From Microplitis mediator (lineage: Eukaryota; Arthropoda; Insecta; Hymenoptera; Braconidae), in the NCBI RefSeq assembly GCF_029852145.1, contig NC_079975.1:26665364-26729363 (forward strand): a DNA stretch of 64,000 nucleotides, written 5' to 3'. Below the pieces are notes generated by a model. That model did not search any database. It had not been told where the DNA came from and saw only the letters and a program-made list of their open reading frames with translations. The translations under genes and the position numbers were made by a program. Positions 24,093 to 35,468 of this stretch are shown piece after piece (position 1 is the stretch's first letter; each line of letters starts with the position of its first letter).

Positions 24093-27000
24093 TCAGTCTT
24101 CCATTTTGTCCAACACAACGCGCAAAGTCGTAAAGTACGAAAAGGTTTTCGATAGAAACTGTAATTAAATGAAATTATTCATTAGCTGAAATTTCGGAGT
24201 GAAAAAAGTAAATTTCATAGTTTTTTTAATATTTTAAAAATATACCGTTGCATAGTAAGGTAACGAGAGCATGGGTAAAATTCCAGGAACTTGAATGATT
24301 TCTGGTTTTTGTGATCTTTGTATCACGATAAAGATACTTTTATTTAATTCCTTCGAATTTCTAATCCAAGATGAATAGTATAAAGCGGTTCCAATATTTT
24401 CACACTGAAAAAATTTGTTAATTCCGGAATTTAGAAATATCTGAGCAAAATTTTCATCTTGAGCTAAGAATGTTAGGACACATTTAGGTATATTTGGATG
24501 CTACACTGAGAGAAAAAAAAATTAAATTCAAGTAACCATGTTTACTTAACTCATAATACCGCAAACAAGGAAAAATTTACTACATCGAAGTATACTTATT
24601 ATATAATATTTCTTATCTTTATAACTATTGTTTACATCTACTCATAAATTTCTACAAACAATGCATTTTTACTAAAATTAAGAAAATATTTACTTGGCAC
24701 TATTTAAGTAAAATAATACTTGAATCAAGAAATTTTACTTGGAAATATACACTTTTTTCTCTCAGTGTACGTTTTACAAAAAAATAATAGTGCAATTCAG
24801 TGAGACTATACGGCTGCCCAATTTCAAAACACACGAAGGGAAAAATTTTTCAAAATCGATTTTTTAGCAATTTTAATTCCAGTGGAGTCTTGTAAATATG
24901 ATATATTTCATAAATTTTATTTTTGCCTCTGTTTAGAAACGGAGCAGCTGTATAACTTGCACGGAAAGAAAAAAATAGTTCCGATTCTTATTATGCTAGA
25001 ATGGTAACCATTACTATGTTACATAGTGATGAAGATTATTGTTAAAATCCTGTGTGAATTTGATGGAAAAAATCTTTAGAATTGTGGCAAAAATATGAGT
25101 GACAGCTCATTCGATGCGAAATCATATTTTGAGCAAGATCTAAAGACAAAAATCTAAGATTCTTTATTTTGTTTATGTTTTTTGTTAATAAAAAATTGAG
25201 ATTTTGATGAATATAGAAAATAAAAAATACATTTTGCTCAAAATTTGATTCCGCATCGAATGAGCTGTCACTCATATTTTTGCCACAATTCTAAAGATTT
25301 TTTCATCAAATTCACACAGGATTTTTATAAAAATCTTCGTTACTATGTAACATATCAATGGTTGCCATTCTAGCATAGGAATCAGAACAATTTTTTTCTC
25401 TCCGTGTAGACTAACAGTGGAAAATAAGTTACTGTAAGTTTACTATTAGATTACTCTGAAAAACCTAATTTAGAGTTATGTAGGCAAGTGTGCGCACCTT
25501 ACCTACTGCGTACGCTTGCCCTACATGACTCTACTATTTTGCACGGGTATCTATTTTTTCGTGTAAGTGTACTGAGCTACCGTTAATGGGGGTAAAATAA
25601 CCATCCTGAGGTAAATTTGGTACTCCAAAGTGACTGCCATCGGTAATTTTACCGAATTTTTGCTATACTTGCCATTTTTTATTCTTAATATTAATTATTA
25701 TGAACAATAATAAATATCAACTATTACCATTTGCGCAAGATGTTCTGCTGGCCACGCACAAAGATACAACACTGCCGATAAGCCCATCGATAGAATAACG
25801 AATGTGACTTTATCAGCAATAGGTTCCTTCTGTTGAAATTTAGTATAGGTAATGATAGTTTGAATAACAACAATGATTAATCTTACCCCAACAATATGAA
25901 CCCCACTAGTAATTACAGCTATCGTGCACATAACGACCGTCGTTGCAAGAATGTAACGACTACTCATTATTATTTCCTGAATAAACCTAGTAATCGGTTA
26001 AAAATCATTAGCAATTTTTTTTTCAAAATTAAAAATATAAATTACCATAATAAATACTGATGTTTCTTAACACAAACGACGAATTGCTGGTTGTCGGTGA
26101 CTTTTTGAAACTCGTCGCCCAACAATTCAAGTCTTGCACCAGCGTACCAGAGTAGCAGAGCTATTTGACAATCGAAAACTGGTATAGAGATGCAATGAAT
26201 CGTCGCGATGCTTTGTTGCAAGTAAATAATCTCAAAAGTAGGATGTCCTTCCTCTGGAAAAGGATATTCAGTAAACATCGGAAACGGCTGGGGTATTACA
26301 ATGGGCGCGATAATTATTATAACAGCTGCCATCACTGCTGATAATACTATCGAAACATGTAATCGTCCACATCTTTCAATATAACTGATGAACAATTCTC
26401 TTTCGTTAGCGCGTGCCTGCCCGACATATTTCTCCATTTCATATAAAAGAAACTACAATAAAAATATTTTTATTGAATCGAGCAATCGGCACCAAAAACA
26501 GATTAATCATTGTCAAAAAAAGTCTTTAACCTCCCGAGTACTAGGATAAAATAAGACCACAAATTTCTCAATCTCTTACATACTACACTGTAAAAAATAA
26601 CCGGGGTAAGTCCGAGCGGTGTAGGTATTAAATTTACCCCCGAAAGCGGTGTTAAAATAACGCCGCTACCGGTGTAGATATTCTTTACCGGTGTTAAAAG
26701 ATTTTACTGATGTGGAAATATTTTTACTTACTCGATCACTACACAGAAAAAACAGATATCTTGAGTCAAGAAAATATTTTTGAAGACAAACGTTTTCGGG
26801 AACCAAGTCAAGATTTTCTTGAGCCAAGAGAATTCGTCTTGGTTAAAAAAAGTTCGTCTTGGTTGGAGAAGATTTCTACACGGTGAAAAATTTCCACTAA
26901 ATTTTACAATGGGCGCATCGTAACGCTGGACTATAAGAAAACTGGTACAAAATTTACAAGTGTTCCATAGTAAACGTAGGCGCAGATTACACGATTGTGG

Positions 27001-27835
27001 CCTATGCGCATACGTTTACTATGGGCCACTTGTAAATTTTGTACCAGTTTCTTATAGTCCAGCGTTACGATGCACCCATAGTAAAATTTAGTGGAAATTT
27101 TTCACCGTGTACTTTATCTGAGAAAATTTAGGTCTCCAAAAAAATTTTCTTGAATCAAGAATATTTACCTTCAGTCGAGAATTTTTTTTTTTGTGTGTAT
27201 ACTTGTTAAAAAATGATATTTGTTGTTAATTTTCACAAAGAATTGACATTTTTGGTGTTTTATAATCTTTAAAGTTAATACTCCAAGTGGACGCAATTTA
27301 CCCCGCTTTTACACCGGTTCCCCACTTTTACACCGATTTTACTCCGCTTTTACACCGATTACCCCACTTTAACACCGGTATTTTTAACACCGGTGTATTA
27401 CTCCTCCTACACCGGTGTAATTTAATTTTTACACCGGGCGGAGTTAAAACGAGTCCATTTTTAACACCGCTCTTTTTACAGTGTATGAAAGTACAAATGT
27501 ACGCAGGAGGTTAATTTGAATTAATGGAAGTTAATTGAAACCTGAAGCTTATGATAATGTATTTTACACAACAACATTTTTATAAAAGCTTGGGTACAAT
27601 TAGCAGCCCCACACAATGCTTTGGTAAAACTCAATATATTTTTCGTGTTATTGTAAGACGCATAATACATGGGTAAAAACGCAGTTATTGACATGAACCA
27701 AAAAAACCACCATTTTATATTAAAAACAACAAGCTGACACTTGGTTGCATTTTTGTAGTGCGGCCAGGAGCTGCCGAGTATCGACGTCAGTTTAGTAAAA
27801 GCTATTGCAAACTCTGGGGTTGCTTTGAATAACAT
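24093..27835 (-). CDS. Odorant receptor 6 (7tm_6), six exons, 375 aa
   Basis: Sixth receptor and the most 5' member of the array. Exons: 27542..27835, 26046..26452, 25887..25986, 25728..25829, 24246..24404, 24093..24158 (1128 nt). It is very similar to receptor 5: exon 1 differs at about 8 of 98 residues. Exon 2 differs mainly in its first half, around the predicted extracellular loop (VIPQPFPMFTEYPFPEEGHP here versus MPQPFPNVAEYPFPVDGHP), while the second half is almost unchanged. Exon 3 is identical. Exon 4 begins KEPIADKV where the paralogues have NEP or NDL. Intron 1 is about 1.1 kb because three inverted-repeat elements are nested in it. The gene seems intact; recent tandem duplication with partial homogenisation is the simplest reading. 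Confidence 0.93.
24503..24769. repeat. Inverted-repeat element ACACTGAGAGAAAAAA
   Basis: About 267 bp, ends ACACTGAGAGAAAA and TTTTTTCTCTCAGTGT, flanked by TA. AT-rich body with AAGTAAA / TTTACTT words. It lies in intron 4 of receptor 6. Confidence 0.82.
24959..25407. repeat. Long palindrome with CACGGAAAGAAAAAAAT ends
   Basis: About 450 bp in intron 4 of receptor 6. The left half, from TGCTAGAATGGTAACCATTA through GAGTGACAGCTCATTCGATG, is complementary to the right half. The open frame at 25042..25275 comes from the palindrome. Confidence 0.85.
26585..27484. repeat. Three nested inverted-repeat elements in intron 1 of receptor 6
   Basis: The outer element (ACACTGTAAAAA ends, ACACCGGTGT body; same family as 6091..6762) is interrupted at 26741..27196 by an element with ACACAGAAAAAA ends and TCTTGACTCAAGA-like words. 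That one is interrupted at 26878..27110 by a near-perfect palindrome with ACACGGTGAAAAATTTCCAC ends. Insertion order is therefore outer, middle, inner. Confidence 0.88.
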
Positions 27836-28599
27836 TTTGCAATGATGGTTTTTCAACGAATGAGTCTGACGTTTGTATGAGAACTGCGTGAACCCTGACT
27901 GTGATACGGGATATTCAGCGGCTCCGAGGCGTCGATTGCTAATTATCGGTTTGCTACATAGTTGATTAGACAAGGGCTCGAAGTTATGAATATATAAACA
28001 GTTGCTCGAAATACATTTGTATCTAGCGATGAATTCGCAGCTATAGACAATGTGGGGCCGTTAATGATAGTGTCGATTTACAACAATTATCTGCTTAAAT
28101 ATTCACGTGCTGAAAGTCTTACATTTAGCGAAAGCTGTAATTGGTGTGATGATGGATTCCACGGACCAGAATAACCGTTAGAACAAAGTGTTGTATAGAC
28201 GAAGACTAGGGGTAGCGAAGTAAAACAAGACTGAAATTAAATGTTGCTTCTACAATGGGGTGCATGAGTTCATTCACCGAAGAAATTTTTTAAAAATGTT
28301 CCTGTGTTGATGTATTTTGAGATCTGGGTAGGGGATGCGAAACTTTACTTATACATTGTTACAATTTTACTTTATGATTCACTGTATATCAGCGGAACAT
28401 ATACGAGAATTCAATAGAACAACTGAGTTGAGTGAAAAAATATTAGTTTGAAATTATTCTTTTTAGTGACGGGAAAAAACGGCGAAAAAAATTCTTTCTG
28501 TTTATGAAATTTATTATTGAAAGTTTTTAAATTTTGCAATCTTGAAAAAAAAAAATTAATTTCTTTAATTCAACCGAATCTTCTTTAAATTAAGGGGTT

Positions 28600-28750
28600 C
28601 CCTGATTAAAAAAAATGATTAAAAATGATTTCACACGTTAAATGTCCATAAGAGACAGGATTAGAAATGATTTGAAGGATTAAAAAGTATTTAAAATGAT
28701 TGAAAAACAAATCATTTTAAATCATTTTTAATCATTTTGTTTAATCAGGG
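28600..28750. repeat. Short element CCCTGATTAAAAAAAATG
   Basis: About 151 bp with CCCTGATTAAAA / TTTAATCAGGG ends and ATGATTAAAAATGATTT body words. It splits a second copy of AAGGGGTTAGGGGCAGTC, found intact at about 28908. The TT at the split is repeated on both sides, which fits a 2-bp target duplication. Confidence 0.82.
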
Positions 28751-28788
28751 TTAGGGGCAGTCAGAGACACGAAAAAATGAGAATTTTT

Positions 28789-29755
28789 AGGAATCTGCTT
28801 ATTTTCGGGTTCTTTTCAATTAGACGATAAAAAATTTCCTTGCAAGCTGAGTTACATCGTGAAAAAAATTACTTTTCAGAACAGCAACTTCAAAAGTTAA
28901 TTCTTTAAGGGGTTAGGGGCAGTCAGAGACACGAAAAAATGAGAATTTTCAGTAATTTTTTTTTGTTATTAAATCATTTTATTTTACAAAAGTAATAATA
29001 TGGCATTATTAAACAATGTTTTGACTTGAAGTCACGAAAATTTGAAAAAAAAAAATTTATAATTTTCAAAGTTATAGCTGTCTGTGTTGACCCAGTTTAA
29101 AAAAAAAAGGTCCTTGCGGTGACTGTCATAAGTCCTTGGAGATTCATCTAAAATCAATCGGATGAAAAAAATTAGTTTTATAAATAGATAATCCTGGGCC
29201 TGATCGAAGCTGATTTTTTTTTTTTCAAAAATTAACAAAATGGCGGCCTTAATTAACTGTTGATTTTTTCCTGAAAATCTAGAAAAAATTTCTGAGGCCG
29301 CCATTTTGTTAATTTTTGAAAAAAAAAAAATCAGCTTCGATCAGGCCCAGGATTATCTATTTATAAAACTAATTTTTTTCATCCGATTGATTTTAGATGA
29401 ATCTCCAAGGACTTATGACAGTCACCGCAAGGACCTTTTTTTTTTTAAACTGGGTCAACACAGACAGCTATAACTTTGAAAATTATAATTTTTTTTTTTT
29501 CAAATTTTCGTGACTTCAAGTCAAAACATTGTTTAATAATGCCATATTATTACTTTTGTAAAATAAAATGATTTAATAGCAAAAAAAAATTACTGAAAAT
29601 TCTCATTTTTTCGTTTCTCTGACTGCCCCTAACCCCTTAAAGAATTAACTTTTGAAGTTGCTGTTCTGAAAAGTAATTTTTTTCACGATGTAACTCAGCT
29701 TGCAAGGAAATTTTTTATCGTCTAATTGAAAAGAACCCGAAAATAAGCAGATTCC
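28789..29755. repeat. Near-perfect 461-bp inverted repeat with 45-bp loop
   Basis: The left arm 28789..29249 and right arm 29295..29755 are complementary with few mismatches; the loop is 29250..29294. The GGCGGCCT/AGGCCGCC ends adjoin the loop. It lies about 480 bp upstream of the GGPS1 start codon. Transcribed, it would form a hairpin of about 460 bp. The open frame 29032..29304 is a by-product. Confidence 0.92.
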
Positions 29756-30234
29756 TGTATGTTTTCATGAAAGTGTCGCAGTTTTTATCAAAATTCTGGA
29801 TCCTTGACCTAGATTTAGAGAATTATGGCCTGTGTTTCCCTAAATTTTTCCAATTTATTGTTTGAAAAATCTTTTGCACAGTATTTTCTTAAACAAAGCG
29901 AGAGGGTTATGGTGCTAATGGTCATTCCTTTCTGACCAACGGTCGTCAAAATAAATTATTTTATAAAACGTAAGATGTCTCTGCCTGCAATTTCACTTGC
30001 GCACTGCGTATATTTCTTTAAACCTAATTTATCTTTATATGTATACATATGTACATATTCTTACACGCTTAAGACAAGCGTCTGTCTGACTGTCGTGTCA
30101 TTTTCAATTGTCATATCGAGCTGCCAAGTTCACTTTGCCGGATAATTAAAAATAAAACAACATCTACGGCAGTAGCCAATAATTAATCTAAGTATCGATT
30201 ATTTCAGAATACTCGAATAGTTGATAATATAAAA

Positions 30235-33200
30235 ATGTCTTCCGATAATAATTCAATACCTTATTCAAAAAGTGGAGATAGAGACCAAGATGAGGTTAGT
30301 AATTAGAAGATTTTTTGTGTTTTTTATGGATAAGTAGAATTTTTATCTTATCTTAATTATTCTTTATTAGAATTTTTTTTATCTCATATATTTCGCATAC
30401 GTCATACATTTTTTTTATGTTTCACTCGAGGTCATTATTGATTTCCTTGAATTTATTACGAAAAATAAAATATTTTCATTTAAAAAATGACTTAACTTCT
30501 TTCTAATTATTAGTGATAATTAAATTAAAGTTAAATGATTATTTTGTAAAACTTCATTTTTTTGAAAAATTTTTTAATTTCTGAAAAAAATGATAATTTC
30601 TAATTTTTCTAATTTGAAATTTTCTTAGCGATAATTCAAAATCAATAGGAATTAAAATTATGAATCAAAACAAATATTTGAATTACAGAAATTATTACAA
30701 CCATTCAATTACATTCTCCAAGTTCCTGGCAAACAAATAAGAGCTAAATTAGCTCATGCTATGAATTGCTGGTTAAAAATTCCATCGGAAAAATTGCAAG
30801 CTGTTGGAGATATTGTACAAATTCTCCACAACTCAAGTCTGCTGTAAGTCTTTTTACTAGAAAAAAAAAAAAATTACCCACCCAATTTCTTAAAATAACT
30901 CACGGTAATAATCAAGAGACCCAATACCCGACTACTTTTCATCGTGTCAGATTATCTTCGCAAAATAAGTTGATGTTCTATATTTTATAAACTACATCAG
31001 CAAAATTTTTGGTCATTATTAATTTACAAAGGCCTCTGGAGCCTTAGATATTCACCTGACGATAAAATCTATAGAATACTTTTTTGTAGAAAATTTAATG
31101 GGCTACAAAAAAGGTATCTTTCATTTTTCCGATATTTTCAATATTTAACTAGATATTTCAGTTCTGAAAATTATATATTTAATAGACTAGTTGTTATAAA
31201 TTTTTTGATCATTATTAATGCATATAAGTCTCTAGAGCCTTAAACATTCATCTTACGATAAAAGTGATGAGATACTTTTTTGTAGAGAATTCAAAGGGCT
31301 ACAAAAAAGGTCTCTTTTATTTTTCTGATATTTTCAATATTTAACTAGATATTTCAGTTCTGAAAATTATATATTTAATAGACTAGTTGTTATAAATTTT
31401 TTGATCATTATTAATGCATATAAGTCTCTAGAGCCTTAAACATTCATCTTACGATAAAAGTGATGAGAAACTTTTTTGTAGAGAATTCAAAGGGCTACAA
31501 AAAAGGTCTCTTTTATTTTTCTGATATTTTAAATATTTAATTAAATATTTCAATTCTCAAAATTATGTATTTTATAGACCAGCTATTATAAATTTTTGAT
31601 CATTATTAATCTATAGAAGCCTCTAGAGCCTTAAATATTCATCTGACGATAAAATCTACAGAATACTTTCTTGTAGAGAATTCAAAGGGCTACAAAAAAG
31701 GTCTCTTTTATTTTTTCGATATTTCAAAAATTTAATTAGATATTTGAATTCTCAAAATTATATATTTAACAGACTAGTTGTTATAAATTTTTTGATCATT
31801 ACTAATCTATATAAGCCTCTAGAGCCTTAAATATTCATCTTACGATAAAAGTGATGAAACACTTTTTTGTAGAAAATTTAAAGAGCTACAAAAAAGGTTG
31901 AATTACTTTTTTCGATATTTTAAAAATTTAACCAGATATTTAAATTCTAAAGATTATAAATTCCGGACCAATAACTGGGTCTCAATTTCTCGGCTATTGG
32001 GTCTATTATCTTATAAATAAATAAAAACTAACGCACATTTATCACTAACCAGCACTAATTGTCTAAACACTTACTTTAATATCCGTCACGTAAGTAATAG
32101 ACTAAGTTGGCACCCACCAGTGAACCAGCAGCTGACTAATTTAAGGGTAAAAACAATAAACAGTAACTGTTAATATTGCAGTTTAGATGACATACAAGAT
32201 AACTCGATATTGCGTCGAGGTATTCCAGTAGCTCACTCGATATTCGGCGTCCCTAGTACAATAAATGCCGCAAATTACGCAATCTTCATAGCACTAGAGC
32301 GCGTGCTTGCTCTAGAGCACCCGGAGGTACGTGATGACTGATGAATAATTACTTGGTGCTAACCACTGGATTATCATAGTAAATAATGAAAAATATATAA
32401 GGGAACAAAATTTAACCCGACGATTACGTATAAACTAGTCTAGTGTAGTTGTGTATATAATATTGACCCTCAGGCAACAAAAGTTTACACGGAACAACTA
32501 TTAGAGCTTCATCGGGGACAAGGAATTGAAATTTACTGGCGTGATAATTATATTTGTCCAACTGAGGCTGAGTATCGTCACATGACTATGAGAAGTATGA
32601 CTTTATTTTCTTCACTCAATTTACATCTCATTTAATCTAGAGTTGAGGAAATTTAGTTTTAACGATCGTTATATTTTTTCTTAAAGAAACTGGAGGATTA
32701 TTTAATTTAGCGATACGATTAATGCAATTATTTTCCGATTGCAAAGAAGATTTTTCGATGCTCACTGGAATATTAGGACTCTATTTTCAAATAAGAGATG
32801 ATTACTGTAATTTGTCAATGCGCGAGGTAATTTTATTAACTCATTTTATAAAATATGAAGAAGACAAAATGTCGGAATTTTTTTATGTAGAATTTTTCTG
32901 TGTTCTTTAACAAGTCGCGTGCCAAATGCCAAAAGGGCGTATAATTTTTTTTTTTGTGCCAATCGTTTTGAAAACATGTTCTAAGTCTAAAAATGAAAAA
33001 AAAAATTTCCAAAGCCAAAAGGGCGTATGTCTCAAGTTATACGCCCTTTTGGCTTTAGGGAATTGAAAATTTAGTGATCTAAAGCCAAAAAGGCGTATAA
33101 TTTTTTTTGGTAATAGTCGACTTTTAATTGTATTTAAAGTTTAAAAATAAGATTGAATATTTCAAATTTAAAATATTTTATTATTAAACTAGTAAAACTA

Positions 33201-34410
33201 GAAACAAATTATATTTAATTTAACATTTTATAAAGATAATAATTAAAATTTTTCAAAATTAAAAGAGAAGAGAAACAACTTATATTTAATTATAATTTTT
33301 AAAAAATTTATTTGTTTACTTGATAATACGGAATTTTTATTCGAAATTTCGAAAAATTTTGATTTTTTTTTATACGCCCTTTTGGCTTTAGACCGACAAT
33401 TTCCTAAAGCCAAAAGGGCGTATATCTTAAGATACGCCCTTTTGGCGTTAGTACGTCAAAAATTTTTTTTTTGCAGATCTTTACGTTTCGAGCGATTCTA
33501 AAAAGAATGGCAAAAAAAATTTTTTTATACGCCCTTTTGGCATGGAACCCTATCTAACTGCTGTAATAAGCCCTTTTGGCATTTGGCACGCGAAGTATCC
33601 GGCCCATTTTGGCGACCGTCTTTTTCTTCTCATGCAATAATTTCTTGCGACAAAATTTCTCAGCAATAATTTCTCAAGGCATATTTTCTCACCACAAATA
33701 TTTATTTTTTACCCACAATTTTTTGAAAAATTTGATTTTTGTGTCGGATAAATTTTTGTTCGAGTAATTATTGCTGAGAAATTTTTGCATGAGAAATTAT
33801 TCCGGATTTATAAAGGCAGGGAGCCGCCCATTTTACCCTAGAGCGTAATTTCGACCCTTAAAATTTTAATTTATAAAAAATTTCACCTGTCCCATTTAAC
33901 CCCAGTGGCCAATTTTGCTTTCCTACCTCTAAATAAAATTGAAAATGTCAACAATTAATTAATTTTTTTCAAGTACTCGGATAATAAAAGTTTCTGTGAA
34001 GATTTATCGGAAGGTAAATTCAGTTTTCCAATTATTCATGCAATTCAAACTTATCCGGAAGACCCGCAAGTATTGAGTATCCTTTTATTGAATAAAATTG
34101 AGTGGTTGTTGATAACTAATTGGGGTAAGAGGTAGATGGTAGACTTCCTTAACGAACAATCAAAGACATCTTGCGTAAGAGAACAACGGACATTGAGGTT
34201 AAGAAGTACTGCGTGACTTTGCTAGAGAAGTTCGGCTCGTTCGCTTACACAAGGACAGTTCTGGAGGATCTGGACAAAAAAGCGCGGGACGAAGTCGAGA
34301 GACTGGGTGGCAATCCGCTGTTTATTGAGTTTCTAGATAAATTAAGTTGCTGGCCAAAGAATCCAATGTCGCTTGATAATGAAATGCAGAATCTCAGCGT
34401 TTCGGATTAA
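30235..34410 (+). CDS. GGPS1: Geranylgeranyl diphosphate synthase, seven exons, 322 aa
   Basis: Prenyltransferase that extends farnesyl diphosphate with isopentenyl diphosphate to make the C20 donor for protein geranylgeranylation; it is the counterpart of Drosophila quemao (family knowledge). Exons: 30235..30294, 30689..30843, 32182..32326, 32474..32594, 32687..32826, 33974..34076, 34166..34410 (969 nt, all GT-AG, phases match). Visible motifs: GKQIRA (residues 34-39) for substrate binding; the first Asp-rich motif DDIQD (74-78) followed by ILRRG; the second motif IRDDYCNL (196-203); and NKSFCEDLSEGKFSFP (211-226), as in type III eukaryotic enzymes. Length is close to the roughly 300 aa expected. 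The start gives a short hydrophilic leader. Intron 2 carries a 196-bp tandem repeat and intron 5 a palindromic element. The acceptor of exon 7 is poor in pyrimidines but is required by the reading frame. Confidence 0.96.
30985..31975 (+). repeat. Five-copy 196-bp tandem repeat in GGPS1 intron 2
   Basis: The word GAGCCTTA recurs at 31039, 31235, 31431, 31626 and 31822, giving spacings of 195-196 bp. The unit also carries GGGCTACAAAAAAGGT and TTTTTTGATCATTA. Copies 2 and 3 are the most alike. Confidence 0.9.
32916..33592. repeat. Palindromic element CGCGTGCCAAATGCCAAAAG in GGPS1 intron 5
   Basis: About 677 bp with ends CGCGTGCCAAATGCCAAAAG and its complement ending GGCACGCG. Internal copies of AAAGCCAAAAGGGCGTATA recur in both orientations. 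Further AT-rich sequence with CTCATGCAATAATTTCTTGC words follows to about 33830. Confidence 0.87.
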
Positions 34411-34642
34411 ACTTACAGCAGATTGTTGTGGCTAATAATGAATACTTATTAATTATTGTGAACTTAAGTATGATAGTTGGTATTTATTTATTATTAACGA
34501 TTAAAATTTGAGACAATACTAAATAATGGCTTTAATACGCTTTTCTAACTCTTATCTGAAGTCTTTTGATATTTTATACTTTGTAAGTAACATCGTATAT
34601 TATATGATCAGATAGAATTATATCTGTTTATGATCATGTATA
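34411..34642. other. GGPS1 3' flank
   Basis: AT-rich region after the stop codon, expected to include the 3' UTR. It runs into TATATGATCA-rich repeat DNA from about 34570. Confidence 0.4.
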
Positions 34643-35468
34643 TTAGGGTGAGCCAAAAAAACCAACCTATCGAATTTACGTCTTAAAAAGGACCTATATA
34701 TCGAGAAAAAAATTCTCCCATTGGGCAAAATTTTTAGCTCAATTTTAAAAGGTGTCGGTGATCATTTGAAATTTCCCATTTAAATAACATGCAAAAAAAT
34801 TTTGCTTTATTAAAAATATTATAACTTTTGAACCATGTGAGTCAAAAATTCGGCTCTAGAATATTCTTGTAGGGCACTAAATTTCTTAAAAGAAAGTCCT
34901 GGGAGTCGAATTTGTAAACTCGATATTTCGTATACTAACAGGCTATCAAAGTCTAGAGTAAACAAAATCATACAAATTTAAGGTTTTATTTGGATTTTCC
35001 AAATACTTTTCTTTTATTGTGATCGATAACAAAATATTATTTGTTACAACGTGGATATTGTTGGTGATTTCATTGCACTACATGTAGAACAAATTTTCTC
35101 GTAGTATTGATATTTTTAATATCAAAGCCTTAAATTTGTATGATTCTGTTTACTCTAGACTTTGATGGCCTGTTAGCATACGAAATATCAAGTTTACAAA
35201 TTCGACTCCCAGGACTTTTTTTTTTTAAATTTAATGCCATACAAGAATATTCTAGAGCCGAATTTTTATCTCACACGGTTCAAAAGTTATAATATTTTTA
35301 ATAAAACAAAATTTTTTTGCATGTTATTTAAATGGGAAATTTCAAATGGCTACCGACACCTTTTAAAATTGAGCTAAAAATTTTGCCCAATGGGAGAATT
35401 TTTTCATCGATATATAGGTCCTTTTTAAGACGTAAATTCGATAGGTTGGTTTTTTTGGCTCACCCTAA
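34643..35468. repeat. Inverted repeat TTAGGGTGAGCCAAAAAAAC, 350-bp arms
   Basis: Arms of about 347 bp (34643..34989 and 35122..35468) are nearly complementary, with a spacer of about 130 bp. It interrupts the GATCATATATGATC repeat DNA that continues on both sides. The open frame 35332..35538 is a shadow. Confidence 0.88.

Noticed and set aside
29032..29304. 90-codon open frame upstream of GGPS1
   Set aside because: It lies across the arm and loop of a long inverted repeat; no splice or start context.
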